DNA of 64,000 bases from Bradyrhizobium sp. dw_411 (GTDB taxonomy: Bacteria > Pseudomonadota > Alphaproteobacteria > Rhizobiales > Xanthobacteraceae), in the NCBI RefSeq assembly GCF_018449695.1, contig NZ_JAAVUY010000005.1, forward strand, positions 124,001 to 188,000. The letters are read 5' to 3'. Of the stretch, positions 1 to 7,911 are shown in pieces. The notes under the pieces were generated by a model, which saw nothing but the letters and a program-made list of their open reading frames with translations, had not been told where the DNA came from and did not search any database. The translations under genes and the position numbers were made by a program. The stretch's first letter is position 1, and the number at the start of each line of letters is the position of its first letter.

Positions 1-624
1 ATTCGCGAACTGGCCGTGTTCAACGTCACGGTCGTGATCTCCGGCATCAAGCGTTCGACGACGGAATGGGAACCGCTTGGCGAATGGGTCAAGGGTATCT
101 CGAATTTGCGCAACTGGCAGTCGCTCGACGATGCCATCGAATGGGCCGAGGACCAGATCGTTTACCGCCACGGCGGCACGATCGATTCCACCGAAATTAC
201 CGAATTATCCGAGCAGGCTTTGCTGGCCGGATTGACGGCAGATGAATTGACACACCTCGCCTCGCTCGGCACGGTGCGAACCTATCAACCGGGACAGCGG
301 ATCATCACCGCTGGGGAACCCGCGACCTCATTGTTCTTCCTCAGGAGCGGCGTGGTTCACGTCAAACTTCCCGATGGCATCCGGCTCGCGACCATCACCG
401 CAGGCATGGCATTCGGAGAAATGGGGCTGTTCGAAACCCATCGCTCCGCCGACGTGCTGGCCGACAACGCCGTCACCGCGCTTGAAATCCCGTTGCGCGA
501 CTTTCAGCGCTTTCGCGAGGAGCACCCGCGCATCGGTGAGCGCATCATGCGCAATCTCGCGCAACTGCTTGCCAACCGCCTGATCGCGGCCAATGCCCGA
601 GTGAATTTGCTGACGACGAACTGA
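1..624 (+). CDS. C-terminal part of a STAS plus cyclic-nucleotide-binding protein (5' end outside window)
   Basis: The frame is open from base 1, so only the last 207 residues are visible. The first ~55 residues fit the end of a STAS domain, including the helix AIEWAEDQI that is typical of SulP-type STAS tails. The remainder is a Crp-like cyclic-nucleotide-binding fold, with a phosphate-cassette-like stretch FGEMGLFETHRSADV. This tail is known on SulP-family anion transporters and on some rhizobial glutaminases; the missing N-terminus would decide between them. A GTG at 16 is internal to the domain and is not taken as the start. The likely role is an enzyme or transporter whose activity is tuned by a bound nucleotide, but this is inference. 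Confidence 0.7.
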   Translation: MRELAVFNVTVVISGIKRSTTEWEPLGEWVKGISNLRNWQSLDDAIEWAEDQIVYRHGGTIDSTEITELSEQALLAGLTADELTHLASLGTVRTYQPGQRIITAGEPATSLFFLRSGVVHVKLPDGIRLATITAGMAFGEMGLFETHRSADVLADNAVTALEIPLRDFQRFREEHPRIGERIMRNLAQLLANRLIAANARVNLLTTN

Positions 625-650
625 CGATCTGAGCGTCCAATCCTGGCACT

Positions 651-1178
651 CTACCCGACCACCTGCTCCACGGGCTGCATGTCGATCGCGAACGTCTCCA
701 GGAATTTCGACGTCATGATGTAGAAGCCGACCGCGAGTTGCAATTCGACCAGTGCCGCCGGCGTCAGCCTGGCCGCGATGGCGTTGAAGGTGGCATCGGT
801 TGGGCGGCGCATCGCCACGATCTCGTCGGTGAGGGCGAGCGCCGCGCGCTGCAGTTCATTAAAGCAGGTCGCGGACTTCCAGTTTTCCAGCGCCGCGTTT
901 TGTTCGTCAGTCACGCCGACATTCTTGCCGATGCGCTTGTGCGCGACAACTTCATAGGGCGCCTCGCACAGGATGCCGGTCCGCGAGATTGCAAGTTCCC
1001 GCACCACCGGATCCAGTTCGCCGCGGTGGCGGATCGCGCCGCCAAGGCGGCAATACTGCTCGAAATAAGCAGGCGAATGCGCCATCATTCGAAAGATATT
1101 GGCGTTGCGGTTCTTGCCCAGGATCTCGCGGGTACGTTCATTCGATTTCGAAGTATCGCAATAATCGATACGGGCCAT
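651..1178 (-). CDS. Carboxymuconolactone decarboxylase / AhpD-like family protein
   Basis: A 175-residue all-helical protein of the CMD/AhpD superfamily. The family core is recognisable in PVVRELAISRTGILCEAPYE followed by VAHKRIG (about residues 58-85). Classical AhpD peroxidase partners carry a CxxC redox pair. Here only Cys71 is present and the second cysteine position is occupied by Pro74 within the CEAPYE motif, so alkyl-hydroperoxidase redox cycling is unlikely. Such proteins are usually annotated only as CMD-family. The gene stands alone, convergent with the gene ending at 624, and its substrate cannot be inferred from neighbours. Confidence 0.8.
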   Translation of the reverse strand: MARIDYCDTSKSNERTREILGKNRNANIFRMMAHSPAYFEQYCRLGGAIRHRGELDPVVRELAISRTGILCEAPYEVVAHKRIGKNVGVTDEQNAALENWKSATCFNELQRAALALTDEIVAMRRPTDATFNAIAARLTPAALVELQLAVGFYIMTSKFLETFAIDMQPVEQVVG

Positions 1179-1524
1179 AATTCACCTTGGGTTTTCTCGG
1201 GATTTTGCGGCCTGCTTTATGGAGTGGCAGGTTCTGTCAGAAAGAGTATCCAGCTCATGAAGCCGGATCAACAGCTCGCGCCGGCTCGATCATGCCGCGT
1301 ACCGGAAAATCGCTTTCAAAATTCCATCCCTCGCGCATAAACCGGCTGCAGCTGAGCCAAAATGCCGCCGCATTGCTGTTCGACCTTGAGACGGTCGATA
1401 TTCGCTGAGTGGGGACTCATTAGAGCGAATACTCGTCGTATGGGGTGTTCCGAGTAACAACAGATCGGTCGTCGGGTCTTCGCAGGCCACGATGAATCGC
1501 GCCCAGGTTTAGGGAGAGAACGGC
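1179..1524. other. Intergenic region with one imperfect hairpin
   Basis: No convincing gene is seen in these 346 bases. An imperfect dyad lies at 1400-1430: arms ATTCGCT and AGCGAAT enclose an inner GAGT/ACTC pair around GGGG, with a five-base bulge on one side. It could be an operator or part of a 5' leader of the small gene at 1525, but it may also be chance. Confidence 0.3.
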
Positions 1525-1626
1525 ATGAAGGAAGCCACCAAGAGGGCGGCCTCGGAAGCGCTCGCGCAGACGCTGGCGGTGACGGCTATGCTCGTCATCG
1601 CCGGCGTTCTGTTTTATTCGCGATGA
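1525..1626 (+). CDS. Small single-pass membrane peptide, 33 residues
   Basis: An ATG at 1525 is preceded by a good ribosome-binding site (AGGGAGA at 1511-1517) and opens a 33-codon frame ending in TGA at 1626. The product has a charged N-terminal segment (MKEATKRAASEA) followed by a hydrophobic stretch (LAVTAMLVIAGVLFY) and a terminal Ser-Arg, the layout of a small inner-membrane protein with its N-terminus in the cytoplasm. I do not recognise the family. The strong Shine-Dalgarno sequence and coherent topology are the main support. It stands alone, convergent with the acyl-CoA synthetase gene that ends at 1654. Confidence 0.5.
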   Translation: MKEATKRAASEALAQTLAVTAMLVIAGVLFYSR

Positions 1627-1653
1627 AACCCGCGCCAGCTTTCAGACGCGGAT

Positions 1654-3747
1654 CTATCCCTGAAACACCACGGCATCCACCACCACGCAACCTTTACCGA
1701 CACTGTCGAGCAGCACCGGGTTAAGATCGAGGCTCATCACCCTCGCCGCGGGATCGAGCATCAACTCGCCGATCTTCACCACGGCATCGCAGAGCGCATC
1801 GACATCCATCGGCGGCTCGCCGCGCACGCCCGCGAACAGCGGCGCAATCTTCAGTTTGCCGAGGGCCTCGCGGGCATCGTCTTTGGAAAACGGCGGCAGC
1901 AGAAGTGTCGTATCGCGGAAAATCTCGACATATTTTCCGCCATCGCCGACCGCCACGACAGGGCCGAACACGGGATCGCGATGCGCCCCGATCATGATTT
2001 CGCGCCGGCCGCCGGCCATCGCCGCAATGATGACGCCGTCGAACCGTGCGCCATGCTTGCGGATGATCTCCTCCATCTGCGCCCACACCTCACCGGCCTC
2101 CTCGCGGGTCCTGACGCCGAGTTTCACCAAGCCAAGCTCCGACTTGTGCGCGATATCGGCCGAACATCCCTTGACCACAATCGGCCCGCCGATGGTCTCG
2201 AACGCTGCGATGGCCTCGGCGCGCGAACGGCACAACCGGTGCGGCACCACGGGAATGCCCCGCGCGGCCAGCAGTGCGAGGCTGTCGGCTTCGTTCAGCA
2301 TGATCGACGTCGACGAAACCGGAATGCTGGGCTGATTTACCTTGGCGCGGGCCGCCTTGCGCGCGCGGGTGCGCGCCATCAATTCGCGATGCGCCAGGAA
2401 CTGGTGCAGTGCCGTGACCGCTTCTGTCTCGGTCGGAAACACGGAGGAGCCTTCCGCCGCGAACTGCGCGGCGACGCTGTGTTGGGTCGCGGCGATCACC
2501 AGCGGTTTTCCGGTCTGCTTGCCGAACGCCGCAGCATCCCGCGCGAAGGCTTCGACGTCATAACCCGGACCTGCGACGGGGACGCCGATCAGGAACGCGT
2601 CGGCCGCGGGATCTTCCGCAATCACCGGCAGGATATCGCCGAACAGCCGGCTGTTGGACAGCAAGGCCGCGGTCAGGTCGATCGGATTGGTCGTGGTTGC
2701 AAAACTCGGCAGGATGCCTTTCAGCTTCTTGTCGGTTTCATCCGCCAGCTTCGCCATGGGCATGCCGACGGCGGTCGCCGCGTCCGCCGTCATGACGCAG
2801 ACCGCTCCGGAATTGCTGATCGCGACTAGCCGCCGGCCCCTGGGCTTCCAACCCTTGAGATAAAGCTCGGTCGCCTCGACCAGCCCGCGCATGTCAGGCG
2901 CGCGCCAGATGCCGTGATGCTCAAAGAACGCATCGACCACGCGGTCTTCATTAGCGAGCGCGCCGGTGTGCGACTGCGCCGCCGCCCGCCCGGCCTCGGA
3001 GCGGCCGGACTTTAATGCGATGATCGGCAGGTCACGGTCGAGCGCCACGGCCGCGAGTTCTTCCAGATATTTCTTCTCGGGGATGCTCTCGAGATATAGC
3101 AGCAACAGTTTTACTTCGGGATCCTCGGCGACCGCGACCGCGAGTTCGCCGACCGTGATATCGGCATCATTGCCGGTGGCGTGGGTGTGGCGGACGCCGA
3201 TGCCGCGCTGGCGCAAGAACCCGACCGGCACGGTCGAGAGCGCACCGCTCTGGCTGAGCATCGCGACATGCCCTTCGGCCCGGTCCATGTCCATGAACAT
3301 GGTCGAAAAGCTTGCAATCGCGCCGGTGCCGAAATTCGCCAGCCCTTGCGAATTCGGGCCGACGATGCGCATGCCTGCCTTGTGGGCGGCCTCGACCATC
3401 CGCCGCTCCTTCGCTTTGCCCGCGACGGCATCGACTTCACCGAAGCCCGAGGCCATTACGACGGCGACCTTGACGCCATGCGCGGCGCAATCTTCCACCA
3501 CGCCGATGGCGTTGTCGCCGGCAACCGCGACGATCACCATCTCAGGCGCTTCCGGCAGATCGTTGAGGCTCTTGTAGCATTTGTAGCCTTGCACTTCCGG
3601 CCGCGACGGATTGATCGGGAAAATCCTGCCCTTGAATCCGAACTTGTCGAGGTAATGCACCGGACGGCCGCCAACCTTGTTGGGATTTTCCGATGCGCCG
3701 ATGATCGCGATGGAGCGTGGGTCAAGCGCGGCCTTGAGACGGCTCAT
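1654..3747 (-). CDS. Acetate/acyl-CoA synthetase, ADP-forming (NDP-forming) type
   Basis: A 697-residue fusion of the alpha and beta parts of ADP-forming acyl-CoA synthetases, which interconvert acyl-CoA + ADP + Pi with acid + CoA + ATP. Domains in order: a CoA-binding Rossmann domain (IAIIGASENP at 13-22), two succinyl-CoA-ligase-like flavodoxin domains with the phosphohistidine motif SHTGAL (His260), and a C-terminal ATP-grasp domain (from about residue 475). The length fits the single-chain family. The start is an ATG with AAGGAT upstream. It is last in a minus-strand run, 25 bases after the acyl-CoA dehydrogenase, so it probably handles a CoA ester produced by the upstream ligase, dehydrogenase, thiolase and transferase. 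The acyl substrate is unknown. Confidence 0.85.
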   Translation of the reverse strand: MSRLKAALDPRSIAIIGASENPNKVGGRPVHYLDKFGFKGRIFPINPSRPEVQGYKCYKSLNDLPEAPEMVIVAVAGDNAIGVVEDCAAHGVKVAVVMASGFGEVDAVAGKAKERRMVEAAHKAGMRIVGPNSQGLANFGTGAIASFSTMFMDMDRAEGHVAMLSQSGALSTVPVGFLRQRGIGVRHTHATGNDADITVGELAVAVAEDPEVKLLLLYLESIPEKKYLEELAAVALDRDLPIIALKSGRSEAGRAAAQSHTGALANEDRVVDAFFEHHGIWRAPDMRGLVEATELYLKGWKPRGRRLVAISNSGAVCVMTADAATAVGMPMAKLADETDKKLKGILPSFATTTNPIDLTAALLSNSRLFGDILPVIAEDPAADAFLIGVPVAGPGYDVEAFARDAAAFGKQTGKPLVIAATQHSVAAQFAAEGSSVFPTETEAVTALHQFLAHRELMARTRARKAARAKVNQPSIPVSSTSIMLNEADSLALLAARGIPVVPHRLCRSRAEAIAAFETIGGPIVVKGCSADIAHKSELGLVKLGVRTREEAGEVWAQMEEIIRKHGARFDGVIIAAMAGGRREIMIGAHRDPVFGPVVAVGDGGKYVEIFRDTTLLLPPFSKDDAREALGKLKIAPLFAGVRGEPPMDVDALCDAVVKIGELMLDPAARVMSLDLNPVLLDSVGKGCVVVDAVVFQG

Positions 3748-3772
3748 GATGTTATCCTTGTAAAGGTCTCAG

Positions 3773-4939
3773 CTAATACGATTTCGGCAGGCCCAGCACC
3801 TTCTCGGCGATGAAGCTGAGAATGAGCTGCGGGCTGATCGGTGCGATGCGGGGGATCAGGGATTCGCGCAGGTAACGCTCGACGTGAAACTCCTTGGCGT
3901 AGCCGAAGCCGCCATGCGTCATGACCGCCTGCTCGCAGGCCTGAAAACCGGCCTCGCCCGCGAGATATTTGGCGGTATTGGCCGCCGGCCCGCACGGCAG
4001 CCCCTGATCATATTGCCAGCCCGCCGACAACGTCATCAGCCAGGCGGCTTCGAGCTCCATCCAGTTCTTCGCAAGAGGATGCTGGATCGCCTGGTTCTGA
4101 CCGATCGAACGGTTGAACACATTGCGGGTTTTCGCATAGGCGGCGGCGCGCGACAACGCCAGCCTGCCTAGCCCAACCGCTTCCGCCGCGATCAGAATAC
4201 GCTCGGGGTTCATGCCGTGCAGAATATATTCGAAGCCGCGGCCTTCCTCACCGAGGCGATCCTCGATCGGAATTTCAAAATTCTCGATGAACAATTCGTT
4301 GGAATCGACGGCCTTGCGGCCCATCTTCTCGATTTCATGCACGGCGATGCGGCTGCGATCGAAATTGGTATAGAACAGGCTGAGGCCGTGGGTCGGGCTT
4401 TTGACTTCTTCCAGCGGCGTGGTCCGTGCCAGTAACAAAATCTTTTCCGCGACCTGCGCGGTGGAGATCCAGACCTTCTGGCCATTGACGATATATTTGT
4501 CGCCGCTGCGAACCGCGCGGGTCTTAAGCTGCGTGGTGTTAAGGCCGGTGTTGGGCTCGGTGACGGCGAAGCACGCCTTCTCCTGGCCCGAGATGATCGG
4601 CGGCAGCATCCGCTTGCATTGTTCTTCGTTGCCGAACACCACCACGGGGTTGAGCCCGAACACATTCATGTGCACGGCGGAAGCGCCTGACATGCCGGCG
4701 CCGGATTCCGAAATCGTCCGCATCATGATCGCGGCATCGGTAATGCCCAGGCCCGAGCCGCCATAGGCCTCGGGAATGCAGATGCCGAGCCAGCCGGCAT
4801 CCGCCATCGCCTTGTGGAAGTCGGCCGGGAAACCGCCCTCCTTGTCCTTTTTCAGCCAATAGGCATCGTCGAACCGCGCGCAGATTTTCGCGACCGCATC
4901 GCGGATCGATTCCTGGTTGGCTGTGAGCGCGAAATCCAT
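3773..4939 (-). CDS. Acyl-CoA dehydrogenase family protein
   Basis: A 388-residue FAD-dependent acyl-CoA dehydrogenase. It has an N-terminal helical domain, a beta domain with the FAD-contact segment CFAVTEPNTGLN (123-134), and a C-terminal helical domain ending in HGGFGYAKEFHVERYLR. The start chosen is the ATG at 4939, five bases after the CoA-transferase stop; the frame extends upstream to 5089 but that extension overlaps the neighbour and does not look like the family. The usual catalytic Glu of the C-terminal 'YEGT' motif is absent (APIS here). Glu246 in NPERILIAAE sits where isovaleryl-CoA-type enzymes keep theirs. The substrate is probably a branched or unusual acyl-CoA, by inference. 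Confidence 0.85.
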   Translation of the reverse strand: MDFALTANQESIRDAVAKICARFDDAYWLKKDKEGGFPADFHKAMADAGWLGICIPEAYGGSGLGITDAAIMMRTISESGAGMSGASAVHMNVFGLNPVVVFGNEEQCKRMLPPIISGQEKACFAVTEPNTGLNTTQLKTRAVRSGDKYIVNGQKVWISTAQVAEKILLLARTTPLEEVKSPTHGLSLFYTNFDRSRIAVHEIEKMGRKAVDSNELFIENFEIPIEDRLGEEGRGFEYILHGMNPERILIAAEAVGLGRLALSRAAAYAKTRNVFNRSIGQNQAIQHPLAKNWMELEAAWLMTLSAGWQYDQGLPCGPAANTAKYLAGEAGFQACEQAVMTHGGFGYAKEFHVERYLRESLIPRIAPISPQLILSFIAEKVLGLPKSY

Positions 4940-4944
4940 TTGTT

Positions 4945-6144
4945 TTAATCCGTCGCTGCCGTGGTGACGCCGTCGCGCACCAAGGCGGCAATCTCGTCGG
5001 CGGAAAATCCGGCCTCGTGCAAAACCTCGGCGCCGTGCTCGTTCAGCCGCGGCGCAAGCCGCAAGCACTCCACCGGCGTATCCGACCACGCGGCGGATAC
5101 TTTCATGCTGCGGATCGGGCCTTCGCTGGGGTGATTGACCACCGGGAAGAAGCCGGTCGCGACCAGATGCGGATCCTCCAAAATACTTTCGAGATCGTGC
5201 ATCGGCATGACCGGTACATCCGCTTTGGCGAGCAGCTCAGCCCACTCGGCGGTGGTGCGGGTTTCGAAGATGCGCGCGAGTTCGGCATAGACCGTGTTGA
5301 TGTTGGTGGCGCGGCCGGCGAAGGTCGAGAAGGTCGGATCGCGGCGCAGATCGTCACGGCCAGTCGCCTTGAAGAAGTTCTCCCACTGCTTGTCGTTATA
5401 GACGATCACGCAGATATAGCCGTCGGAGGTTTTGTAGGGCCGCCGGTCGCGCGACAGATGCCGGGCGTAGCCGCCTTTGTCGAGCGGCGGTTCGTAGGTC
5501 AGGCCGCCCATGTGATCGCCCATCACGAAGCTCGCCATGGTCTCGAACATCGGAATATCGACACGCTGCCCGCGCCCGGTGCGGTCGCGATGCACAAGAC
5601 TTGCGCAGATCGCGCCGACGGCGGTGAGCCCAACGATACGATCGACCAGCGCGTTCGGCACGTAGCGCGGAACGCCGTCATTGGTCTGCGCCATCAGCGC
5701 CGGCAAAGCAGTCGCGCCCTGGATCAGATCGTCATAGGCGGGCTTGGCCGCATAAGGCCCGTCCTGGCCGAAGCCGAACACGCCGGCATAGACCAGGCGC
5801 GGATTGATCTTCGAGACCACGTCGTAGCCGAGTTGCAGCCGCGCCATCGCCTGCGGGCGTATATTGTAGACCAGCACATCGGCGGACGCGATCAGCCGCA
5901 GCACGGCGTCACGGCCCGCCGGCTTTTTGAGATCGAGAACAATACCGCGCTTGCTGCGGTTGGTGTTGAGAAACACCGGCCCCATGCCGGCATGGCGGGT
6001 CGGCCCGATCAGCCGCGTCACGTCACCATCGGGGGTTTCGACCTTGATGACGTCAGCGCCGTAATCGCCGAGCATCTGGGTCGCATAGGGCCCCATCAGC
6101 ACCGTCGTCATGTCGATGACCTTGACGCCCTCCAGTGGTCCCAT
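4945..6144 (-). CDS. CoA-transferase, CaiB/BaiF (family III)
   Basis: A 399-residue family III CoA-transferase, moving CoA between carboxylic acids through an enzyme-bound anhydride. It starts with the usual LEGVKVIDMTTVLMGPY and has the conserved region PAYDDLIQG, where Asp138 matches the catalytic Asp of formyl-CoA transferase-type enzymes. The length is normal for the family. The ATG at 6144 has CGGGAG upstream. It is the first gene after a 203-base gap that contains a palindromic repeat, and it is tightly followed by the acyl-CoA dehydrogenase (5 bases). Activation of a carboxylate by CoA transfer ahead of dehydrogenation is the likely role; the acid is unknown. Confidence 0.88.
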   Translation of the reverse strand: MGPLEGVKVIDMTTVLMGPYATQMLGDYGADVIKVETPDGDVTRLIGPTRHAGMGPVFLNTNRSKRGIVLDLKKPAGRDAVLRLIASADVLVYNIRPQAMARLQLGYDVVSKINPRLVYAGVFGFGQDGPYAAKPAYDDLIQGATALPALMAQTNDGVPRYVPNALVDRIVGLTAVGAICASLVHRDRTGRGQRVDIPMFETMASFVMGDHMGGLTYEPPLDKGGYARHLSRDRRPYKTSDGYICVIVYNDKQWENFFKATGRDDLRRDPTFSTFAGRATNINTVYAELARIFETRTTAEWAELLAKADVPVMPMHDLESILEDPHLVATGFFPVVNHPSEGPIRSMKVSAAWSDTPVECLRLAPRLNEHGAEVLHEAGFSADEIAALVRDGVTTAATD

Positions 6145-6265
6145 GGTTAGTTTGCTCCCGGCGACGGCGCTGTATGGTTTGCGCCATTTTTCTGAGGTCT
6201 AGTAAAGGCAGGCCACCCGCAAGATCAAGGCCGGCAGGCGTATGGGCGTATGCGTGGGGGGCTTC

Positions 6266-6351
6266 GTAGGGTGGGCAAAGCGAAGCGTGCCCACCATAGT
6301 ACATCGACATAGATGGTGGGCACGGCGCAAGTGCGCCTTTGCCCACCCTAC
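6266..6351. repeat. Palindromic intergenic repeat, GTAGGGTGGGCAAAG type
   Basis: The left arm (6266-6297) begins GTAGGGTGGGCAAAGCG and ends GTGCCCACCAT. The right arm (6313-6351) is its imperfect reverse complement, ending TTTGCCCACCCTAC. Together they would form a long hairpin. Repeats with this core occur in many intergenic regions of Bradyrhizobium genomes. The right arm contains the stop codon of the acyl-CoA ligase gene (6348-6350), so the insertion may have set the end of that protein. Confidence 0.75.
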
Positions 6352-7883
6352 GCCTCCTTCCCCATCATTACCCGCAGTTCCGTCTTCAGCACCTTGCCGT
6401 AATTGTTCTTCGGCAGCGCGTCGAGATAGACATAGCGCTTGGGCCGCTTGAAGCGCGCGATCGAGGCGAGGCAGTGCGCGTCAAGGCCAGCATCGTCGGC
6501 CGCGGCGCCCTGTTCCAGCACCACGCAGGCGACGACGATTTCGCCCCAATCCGGATGCGGCACGCCGATCGCCGACACCTCGCGCACATCGGGATGCGTC
6601 AGCAGCGCCTCCTCTACCTCTCGCGGGTAGATATTGGTGCCGCCGGAAATGATCACGTCCTTGGAGCGATCCGACAGCGTCAGGAATCCGTCTTGATCCA
6701 GCCGTCCGACATCGCCGGTCCGCAGCCAGCCGTCCTTGAGAGTCTCGGCATTGGCCTTCGGGTTGTTCCAATAACCGAGCATCACCGCCGAGCCCTTGGC
6801 CTCGACTTCGCCGGTCTCGCCCGCCGGCAACGGCGTTCCATCCGCGCCTGTGATGCGAACCGACATTACGCTCTGCGCTGGCCCGACCGAGGCAAGCCGC
6901 TCGAGATAACGCGGATGGTCAGTGCGCGCATGCCATTCGCGGCTGAGCGAGGTGATCGTCATCGGCGATTCACCCTGGCCATAGATCTGCACAAAGCGCT
7001 GGCCCATGGTGGCGATTGCGTCCCTGATATCGGCGAGATACATCGGCCCGCCGCCATAGATGATGGTGCGAAGCCCCTCGCCATTCTCGCCGCGACGCTT
7101 GGCGACATCGACCAGCCGCCGCACCATCGTGGGCGCGGCAAACATCACGACATTGTCGAGCTGCCTTCCGAGGTTGAGCACCTCATCGGGATCGAAGCCG
7201 CCGGATTCCGGAATCACATGCCGTCCGCCCATGCGGACATGTGGGAAATGATAGAGACCCGCGCCGTGCGATATCGGCGCCGCATACAGCGACGCATCGT
7301 TCGGCGTGGCGTAGTCGACATCGGCAAGATAACAAAGCGTCATCGCCACCAGATTGCCATGGCTCAGCATCACCCCCTTGGGACGGCCTGTCGTGCCGGA
7401 CGTATAGAACAGCCAGGCGAGATCGCTTTCCTCGCGCGGCAACGGCATGGGCGTGCCCTCGCCTTCGCGCATCGCGCGATAGGCTTCGCTGTCCATCGAC
7501 AGTGTTTTCATCCCCTCGGGCAGATCGTCCCTCGCCTCAGCCAAGGCCTCGATCGTGTCGTCGGACAGAAACGTCAGCTTCGCGCCGGCATCGGCGCAGA
7601 TCCACGCGGCCTCGCGTCCATGAAGCTTGGCATTGATCGGGATCGCCACGGCGCCGATCCACCAGATCCCGTAAAGGCATTCGAGATATTGCGTGCAATT
7701 GCTCGCGAACAGGCCGATGCGGTCGCCGGGCGTGATGTAGCAGTCGCGCGCCAATGCCGTACCGATCGCCGCGGCCCGCCGCGCAAAGGTCGCGTAGTCG
7801 GCGTCGAGATCGAAACCGGTCAGCAGCGCTGGCGCATCGGGACGAAGCCGCGCCGATGCCGCCAGCCATTCGGCGACGTTCAT
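6348..7883 (-). CDS. AMP-forming acyl-CoA ligase (long-chain-fatty-acid/ANL family)
   Basis: A 511-residue ANL-superfamily enzyme that adenylates a carboxylic acid and transfers it to CoA. Visible core motifs are the P-loop-like YTSGTTGRPKG (about 161-171), the QIYGQGE region (A5-like), the hinge region DGWLRTGDVGRLDQDGFL and the C-terminal GGTNIYPREVEEAL. The catalytic lysine segment is present near the end (KNNYGKVLK). Its stop codon lies inside the palindromic repeat at 6266-6351. It follows the thiolase by 28 bases and so belongs to the same minus-strand run. The substrate is not predictable; aromatic and medium-chain acids are both possible. Confidence 0.87.
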   Translation of the reverse strand: MNVAEWLAASARLRPDAPALLTGFDLDADYATFARRAAAIGTALARDCYITPGDRIGLFASNCTQYLECLYGIWWIGAVAIPINAKLHGREAAWICADAGAKLTFLSDDTIEALAEARDDLPEGMKTLSMDSEAYRAMREGEGTPMPLPREESDLAWLFYTSGTTGRPKGVMLSHGNLVAMTLCYLADVDYATPNDASLYAAPISHGAGLYHFPHVRMGGRHVIPESGGFDPDEVLNLGRQLDNVVMFAAPTMVRRLVDVAKRRGENGEGLRTIIYGGGPMYLADIRDAIATMGQRFVQIYGQGESPMTITSLSREWHARTDHPRYLERLASVGPAQSVMSVRITGADGTPLPAGETGEVEAKGSAVMLGYWNNPKANAETLKDGWLRTGDVGRLDQDGFLTLSDRSKDVIISGGTNIYPREVEEALLTHPDVREVSAIGVPHPDWGEIVVACVVLEQGAAADDAGLDAHCLASIARFKRPKRYVYLDALPKNNYGKVLKTELRVMMGKEA

Positions 7884-7911
7884 CGCTCAGGCCCTCGGCA
7901 ATTCGCGCCGC

